DNA of 50,268 nucleotides, from positions 1 to 50,268 of the forward strand of contig BNZQ01000010.1 in NCBI GenBank assembly GCA_026001225.1, read 5' to 3'. The notes under the pieces were generated by a model. The model searched no databases. It saw nothing but the letters and a program-made list of their open reading frames with translations, and was not told the origin of the DNA. A program made the translations under genes and the position numbers. This stretch comes from Clostridia bacterium (GTDB lineage Bacteria > Bacillota > Clostridia > Christensenellales > DUVY01). Below are positions 45,459 to 50,268 of the stretch, in pieces (positions within the stretch are counted from its first letter, which is position 1; the number at the start of each line of letters is the position of its first letter).

Positions 45459-45800
45459 TTATAATTCTGAAATATCTAACAATCGACTTATCATGTCTGA
45501 AGTTAATACTTCTATATGAGCCAACGCGTTACGCGCATCGCGCAAAAATCGAAGTTCTTGCCCTTCATTTGAGTTTGCCAACTGTACCTCTCTTTGACTA
45601 TAACAATATAGTATTTGTCCTACTTCCAAATCGTATGGATTGTCAATTCTGTCACCCGTGTTCTTTCCTCTAATGTCTAATTTTTTAATGGCCTTTGCCA
45701 ATTGGGAATTATATTTCTCAATATAAAAATTACGGCGCTCCTCTATCAGCGGAAAGAAAGATTGCACTTGTGCTTTCCAAACCAACTTTTCAAGGTCGCG
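45459..45800 (-). pseudogene. C-terminal remnant of a HEPN-domain protein
   Basis: Minus-strand codons give DLEKLVWKAQVQSFFPLIEE, NPYDLEVGQILYCYSQREV and a final FLRDARNALAHIEVLTSD. RNALAH fits the Rx4-6H motif of HEPN domains, which are RNA-cutting or structural modules common in toxin and defence proteins. The N-terminal part is lost where the frame meets an oppositely oriented fragment near 45.80 kb. Confidence 0.65.
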
Positions 45801-46048
45801 ATTTTTACTACTATGTATCAAATAAAAAGGATGCGGATAACGACCGCTACCTGCTGTTTCACCACGCTTATTGGGCAAAATATCACTATCGTGATCTTAC
45901 GGCGGAGTGCGTAGAGATTTATCTCAAAAAAAGCCCGTCGTCGGTTTTGCGGCTCGTCGGCGATATTAACCACGAAATCGGCTTGCTGATTCAACTGAAA
46001 GAATTGTTTTTGCAAGCGGGCGGGATACAGGAGGAAGAAGATGCGTAA
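45800..46048 (+). pseudogene. Remnant of a mobile-element hypothetical protein
   Basis: Plus-strand reading gives RDFYYYVSNKKDADNDRYLL, then FHHAYWAKYHYRDLTAECVE, IYLKKSPSSVLRLVGDINHE and a tail GGIQEEEDA. It looks like the end of a real protein, but no start or ribosome binding site is found; the upstream part is replaced by the HEPN remnant on the other strand. Function unknown. Confidence 0.5.
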
Positions 46049-46211
46049 TATGTGATTGCCGAAAAGAGCAACCGCGCACAATCATTACAAATCCAAGGAA
46101 AGGAGGGCGACCGTATAGGGAAAATCAAAACTGAATACGACAACTGAATATGAAAATTGAATAGGCAAAATCAATCGCCCGTCGGGGGGACGGTAAAAAT
46201 CGAGGGATCAG

Positions 46212-46466
46212 ATGAGCGACAACACCAACGAAAAACTGAATACAAAATTGAATAGGAACAATCAAACCGACTTTGGGGAATCGAAAGCGGACAAGCCGGA
46301 CAAAAGCGGCGTCACAATCCCGCAATACGAGATTGACGCGCTTGCCAGAGCGTTCCTGCCCGCCATTCTCAACTTTTACCGAAGCGAGGAGGGTCAACGC
46401 GAATTTTCCGAATGGAAAGCCAACTGTGACAAGAAACTGAATACACAACTTAATAAAAATAATTGA
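46212..46466 (+). CDS. Small conserved-looking mobile-element protein
   Basis: 84 residues: Asn/Lys-rich start NTNEKLNTKLNRNN, a central segment VTIPQYEIDALARAFLPAIL, then NFYRSEEGQREFSEWK. Such short proteins are common in Firmicutes conjugative elements; the role is unknown. GAGGGATCAG precedes the ATG. An intrinsic terminator lies about 70 bp downstream, so it forms a monocistronic unit. Confidence 0.65.
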   Translation: MSDNTNEKLNTKLNRNNQTDFGESKADKPDKSGVTIPQYEIDALARAFLPAILNFYRSEEGQREFSEWKANCDKKLNTQLNKNN

Positions 46467-46533
46467 AAGTCCTTGATGTATTCATCAGGACACCGTTCGG
46501 GATAAGCGCAAACGTCGCCCCCGAAGAAACAGC

Positions 46534-46577
46534 AAAGCGGCGGGGATTGTTTATTCCAATCCCCGCCGCTTTTTTTG
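46534..46577 (+). terminator. Strong intrinsic terminator
   Basis: AAAGCGGCGGGGATTG (46534-46549) pairs perfectly with 46557-46572, a 16-bp stem followed by a T-run. Confidence 0.9.
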
Positions 46578-46637
46578 TCCGTTTTCAGTCTAAATCTTTC
46601 AGATAGACCATAAACCCGAACCACCCGTCGCCAACGA

Positions 46638-46868
46638 TCAAGTGGTTCGGATTATTTGGATTTGGTGGAGCGGGGACGATGGAGTTCGAACCGATAAACC
46701 GCCTTGTAAAGCCTTGCCGGTATCGTCCAAACCCACACGCATAACCTCTTTGCCGCCTTTTAGGTTGAGGTAAACCACCGTGTTCTCCTCATAAATATAC
46801 ACCATGAAAACGAAGTTGTCAATGATTTTCCGCTGATATTCCTTGTCGTTCGGATCGCCCTGTATCCG
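46638..46868 (-). pseudogene. C-terminal remnant of a large serine recombinase
   Basis: Minus-strand codons read QGDPNDKEYQRKIIDNFVFM then VYIYEENTVVYLNLKGGKEV and MRVGLDDTGKA, the usual C-terminal region of Firmicutes transposon recombinases. The tail SVRTPSSPLHQ is typical of frames running through tRNA-like 3' ends (GGTTCGAACTCC on the minus strand near 46693). The catalytic N-terminal half is missing; the fragment joins the truncated BRO-N gene directly. Confidence 0.8.
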
Positions 46869-47261
46869 TCAGATGGTAAGTTCGGGATTGATTGCTTCGT
46901 CAATACGTTCGTTACCTACTTTTGCAAGCCACATCTTGAAAGGCTCGGCCTTTTTACTCGGAATAGATTGTATAAGCCGTAAAATCTGCTCGGTGTCGGC
47001 AACGTCGGTCAAACGATTTTTCCCGTCCGGCGCGAGCATTTTCAACTGCTGACAATTGGTCAGCACTTCACTTCCTTCGCTTCTCAGCCGCTCCTTTAAT
47101 TTTGCCCAATAATTGCTTGCTCCCCGTTGCGTCGGCTGCTCCGTTAAAACGCCGATTATATCAACAACCGAAAACCACCACTTCTCGGCGGCATCGTCAC
47201 AAACACCGCGAACCTGTTTTTCTTCAAATATGCGTACCGCACTCTTTTTATCGCCCGCCAT
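46869..47261 (-). pseudogene. BRO-N family phage antirepressor-like protein, truncated
   Basis: 131 residues from ATG at 47261, set by GGAGG 5 nt upstream. WWFSVVDIIGVLTEQPTQRG, then SNYWAKLKERLRSEGSE, QLKMLAPDGKNRLTDVADTE and FKMWLAKVGNERIDEAINPE form a BRO-N domain. Homologues continue well beyond this point (DRALETYLRKGYS-type region); here it stops at ELTI where the recombinase remnant begins. Likely non-functional. Confidence 0.8.
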
Positions 47262-47439
47262 ATATGCCTCCATTTTTCGTTCGGTAAATATAGTTGAGCA
47301 CAATCAAAAGCTTTTCCTCAATTTTTTAAGGTACAAAAAAAGACGGCAATGTTTTTGTGCATCGTTATTCCACCGCGTCCGCCACCTCCGCAAACCTCGC
47401 GCAATTCTATTTTATGTCAGATTTCCGCTATTTCGCCTT

Positions 47440-50160
47440 TTATTCTAACAAGGTTATTTTGTCAAGCCCAAATTTTACAAGATTATATTCCGGTGTGAAA
47501 TGCTCGGATTGTCCGTCCTTCCATGAACCGCGAAAATTAAATTGATAGTGTCCCACATTCTTTGGTTCGAAAACGGGAGCATAATGGTGCGGTCCTAACA
47601 TATTGCGCATGGATGAGGTTATTTTTATTTTTATTTTATTGCAGCCTTTTTTTAGATACTTTGTTAGTTCTAAGGTATTGCCCAAAACGACTAAACCCGC
47701 ATATTTACCGCCCACACTGACCGCCGCCGTCATATAACGTCCGTCAAGCTTAATCGCCGCATATTGTCCGACATTTTTTATATTTACTTCGCCCTGAAAT
47801 GTAACCGCGCCTGCGAAATTAGGAAAGCCCTGTTTTTGCAATTCCGCCGTTCCCTTCACCACGCCCGCCGCAGTGATTTCGCGTTTCTCATTGACGGCGA
47901 AAGCCCCTATTAAATACGCGCTTTCAATTTCGGTATCAATCGCAAGACAGTTTTTCAGCGATTCCATTACGGCGGGGTCATATAGAGTTGGCCTCACATA
48001 CGGCATTTGATAATACTCTAACCGCATTACCAATTCGTTGACGCCCGTTTTTAGCCCCGCAGCGGCGTCGTATTCGCAAAAGAACACATCCCAAGCGCTT
48101 TGTATCGCTTTAAACTTTTTGCCGTTAAGCGACGTTGAGACATTTTTGTTTTGCTCAAATCTGACGGTTGCCCTTTGCGGTATATCCTGAACCGCAAATT
48201 CGTATTTAAGCCATAATTCGCCGTTGTGGTTTTCTTTAATAAGCACCTCGTTTATATATTGCACATAATACGGCGGCGACCAGCTTTTGCCGTCCTTACT
48301 GTACCGCGCGAAGTCCAGCGTTAAGGTATTGTTGTCCGCCGAAACAAAGGCAAATCTATCCGTTACATCAGTTTCTTTATAAGCCGCCGCTTTAACGAGT
48401 TTTGCGTTTGGCTCTAATTTCAACATGGCCGACGACATAGGCGGTATTGTAAGCGGCGTTAAGCCGTCCTTCAATTCCGTATTTTCTAAATCAATAATTT
48501 TATAGCCGCCACTATATACCGCCTCGGATTTTTCCGTTTCGGATAAGTTGACAATGTATAAAAATTCACCTATATCGCCCGTTCTGCGGCAAACGGATAT
48601 ATCGCCGCCTTTTACTTCGAGCGCAAACGCGGAGTTTATTTCGTCCAAAGAACAATTGCCGATAAGCCCCGTATCTTGGAAAACGGCGTTTTCTCTGATA
48701 GGCGGCTTATCCGTAAAACACAGCTTACCGCCCGTCGCCGTAAACGCTTTAAGCAGTTTGACGGTCGAACTCTCCATGCTTTCCATTTGCGGCACAATAA
48801 CGTGTGAATATTTACAGTTGCCTACAATAATCTCGTTACCTTCAACCCTGCCGTATTTCCGCAAAATCCATTCGTCGCCGTAATGGTATTGCAGGCCTCG
48901 TACCGACAGCTTTTGAGTTAGCTCCACAAAAGCGTCTTCTATTTGTTTAATGCTCTCATAATCGGATTCGCGTTGATAAGTCATATACGCCGAGCGTATA
49001 GGATGAATAAATAATATATCGGCACATTCTTTTGTATTGCACAATATATACGAAAGACGTTTAAAATAATCGTTAAACGGCTTGGATTGGTTTATCCATG
49101 CATTATGCATCGAAAACGAGGGCGGATAATCGCTTTTCCCCTGCCCTTTTAAGCTGTACGAAGCCAAATGCTGACACATCATATTGGCGCCGTTTACATA
49201 CTGAAATTCGGCCATACGACGCAGTTCGCGCGGCGTTGTGTCCCAACCGCTACAAGCAAAAGTTTCTGTTAAAACCTGTTTTTTGCCCAGTTGCTGCGCC
49301 ACGCTGCCTGCCTGTTTAGGTACTATGGCGTAATCAATACCGCGACCCAATAAGTCAATGCCGGGAATATGCTCATACTCATAACTCGGCATAGCTCCCG
49401 CACAGCACCAAAGCTGATAATGCATACGCTTTTCCTCAATGGTATGACCCGTCAGCTTACAATTGTGCCTCTCGCACCAATCGTAAACGCGCTTATAAAA
49501 AACTTCGGTATACAGCTTATTGAGTAAAGAAAAATACTTATAACGGAACAGCTTAGATTCCTCACCGCCGACAAAAAGATATTTTAGCCCGTTCTCTATA
49601 TTCTCGCCGTATGCTTTCTTAAACTCGGCGGGCAACACCCGCGAATATGCCGTATTATAGCGAAAATATTGTGGCTCGTCGGTAAAGAACCCTGCAAGTT
49701 CGCGCCCGAAGCTGTCTTTAAACCGCTTGTAATATTCCTCGTGAGTGGCGACGATAAACTGCTCTACAACCCGTTTATCTAAAATATCCGCAAAAGATAA
49801 ATGGTCGTGAGGATGTACGGCATTACCGTCGTAAGTAAGGTATTGCGCGTAATTGCCGGGTTTCAGCAACCGCCCCTCGACAAATCCGCTCGGCCAGCCG
49901 TTTTCATCGTACACCCACGCTTGCATATCCGACTGGCGCGCTTCCGTTAGGCAAGCGGCAATACAATCAAACCATTTTTCGCTCAAATATTCGGTCTTTA
50001 GACCTGTGCGGGCGTGCATAATAAAGCCGTCGATTCCCTGCGATTTGAACGCGCGGATTTGTTTGATAAGCTCGGCCTCGTCAAGCTCATTATTCCAACT
50101 CCAAAACGGTATACTCGTATACTCTTTAAGGTCGGATTTTAAAATCTTAATTAAATCCAT
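47440..50160 (-). CDS. GH106-like glycoside hydrolase
   Basis: 906 residues, no signal peptide. N-terminal catalytic barrel signature: SIPFWSWNNELDEAELIKQI then GIDGFIMHARTGLKTEYLSE and AWVYDENGWPSGF, followed by FFTDEPQYF, TGHTIEEKRMHYQ and QVLTETFACSGWD. A glutamine-amidotransferase-like middle segment and C-terminal beta-sandwich domains (about 640-900) complete the protein. This pattern belongs to proteins annotated as GH106 alpha-L-rhamnosidase or related unclassified hydrolases. Rhamnose occurs in the same pectic polymers as arabinan, which fits the neighbourhood; actual substrate is unknown. It follows another minus-strand gene by 9 bp. Confidence 0.78.
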   Translation of the reverse strand: MDLIKILKSDLKEYTSIPFWSWNNELDEAELIKQIRAFKSQGIDGFIMHARTGLKTEYLSEKWFDCIAACLTEARQSDMQAWVYDENGWPSGFVEGRLLKPGNYAQYLTYDGNAVHPHDHLSFADILDKRVVEQFIVATHEEYYKRFKDSFGRELAGFFTDEPQYFRYNTAYSRVLPAEFKKAYGENIENGLKYLFVGGEESKLFRYKYFSLLNKLYTEVFYKRVYDWCERHNCKLTGHTIEEKRMHYQLWCCAGAMPSYEYEHIPGIDLLGRGIDYAIVPKQAGSVAQQLGKKQVLTETFACSGWDTTPRELRRMAEFQYVNGANMMCQHLASYSLKGQGKSDYPPSFSMHNAWINQSKPFNDYFKRLSYILCNTKECADILFIHPIRSAYMTYQRESDYESIKQIEDAFVELTQKLSVRGLQYHYGDEWILRKYGRVEGNEIIVGNCKYSHVIVPQMESMESSTVKLLKAFTATGGKLCFTDKPPIRENAVFQDTGLIGNCSLDEINSAFALEVKGGDISVCRRTGDIGEFLYIVNLSETEKSEAVYSGGYKIIDLENTELKDGLTPLTIPPMSSAMLKLEPNAKLVKAAAYKETDVTDRFAFVSADNNTLTLDFARYSKDGKSWSPPYYVQYINEVLIKENHNGELWLKYEFAVQDIPQRATVRFEQNKNVSTSLNGKKFKAIQSAWDVFFCEYDAAAGLKTGVNELVMRLEYYQMPYVRPTLYDPAVMESLKNCLAIDTEIESAYLIGAFAVNEKREITAAGVVKGTAELQKQGFPNFAGAVTFQGEVNIKNVGQYAAIKLDGRYMTAAVSVGGKYAGLVVLGNTLELTKYLKKGCNKIKIKITSSMRNMLGPHHYAPVFEPKNVGHYQFNFRGSWKDGQSEHFTPEYNLVKFGLDKITLLE

Positions 50161-50169
50161 GTTTATTCG

Positions 50170-50268
50170 TTATTGTTGCTTTGCCAATTTGTAGGTATAA
50201 TGCATCCTGCCCGCCGGAACGCAAGACCCGCTGATATAAAAGTCGTCCGCATCGCCAAACGCTTGAAG
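50170..50268 (-). CDS. C-terminal end of an upstream gene in the same operon (cut by window edge)
   Basis: Only the last 32 residues are in the window: FGDADDFYISGSCVPAGRMH, then a tail YTYKLAKQQ and TAA at 50170-50172. The family cannot be told. It ends 9 bp before the GH106-like start, so the two genes are probably co-transcribed. Confidence 0.6.
   Translation of the reverse strand, partial: LQAFGDADDFYISGSCVPAGRMHYTYKLAKQQ

Overview
The window looks like chromosome of an uncultured, carbohydrate-degrading Gram-positive bacterium of the Clostridia type. This is inferred from lipoprotein signals, strong AGGAGG ribosome binding sites, a split class I fumarase, YycJ-, UppP- and BI-1-type proteins and Firmicutes-type mobile genes; no rRNA or intact tRNA is present to fix the lineage. 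Most of the window is GC-rich. About 40.45-47.4 kb is visibly more AT-rich and made of mobile-element debris.

Layout. 1-14.9 kb: housekeeping and envelope genes. These are an M14 carboxypeptidase (cut by the left edge), two CPBP/CAAX membrane proteases, a YycJ-like metallo-hydrolase, both subunits of class I fumarase, UppP, a membrane nucleotide-sugar 4,6-dehydratase, a Wzz-like protein, GlmM, glycerate kinase, a nicotinamidase-like hydrolase and a BI-1 family protein. The gaps between them are filled with several families of short dispersed repeats, and some of these lie in frame inside genes: GlmM twice, one CPBP protease once, and the 3' end of uppP. 15.1-17.1 kb: a decayed type I-C CRISPR-Cas locus with three repeats and a frameshifted, C-terminally truncated cas3 that runs straight into the array. 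17.1-19.8 kb: a GH2 beta-galactosidase with its own promoter. 19.8-20.26 kb: a hairpin, an ATP-dependent DNA ligase relic, a strong hairpin and a 21-bp tandem repeat.

20.2-40.4 kb is a nearly complete L-arabinan/arabinose utilisation region. On the minus strand, reading from about 34.8 kb downward, it encodes a GH51 arabinofuranosidase, two large surface lipoproteins (Ig-like and CBM9-like), a sugar ABC importer (binding protein and two permeases, no ATPase), a GH43 arabinanase, a FIVAR-containing lipoprotein and a second GH43 arabinanase. The two GH43 enzymes and the FIVAR protein share an unusual N-terminal module of about 90 residues. A divergent ArsR-like regulator sits between GH51 and the arabinose catabolic operon rpiB-like/araB/araD/araA. 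The divergent promoters are well formed and carry three related dyads, which suggests a local arabinose switch. The implied flow is: extracellular arabinan is trimmed by the GH43 lipoproteins, oligomers are bound and imported, cut by GH51 to L-arabinose, and converted by AraA, AraB and AraD to D-xylulose 5-phosphate.

40.45-47.4 kb is an accessory island: a possible IS200/IS605-like end pair, two copies of a hairpin-bearing repeat, a GLUG adhesin remnant, a tyrosine integrase with tRNA-like 3'-end sequences beside it, an AT-rich Cthe_2159-like beta-helix lipoprotein, and fragments of a HEPN protein, a serine recombinase and a BRO-N antirepressor. 47.4-50.27 kb holds a GH106-like glycoside hydrolase and the tail of an upstream gene in the same operon.
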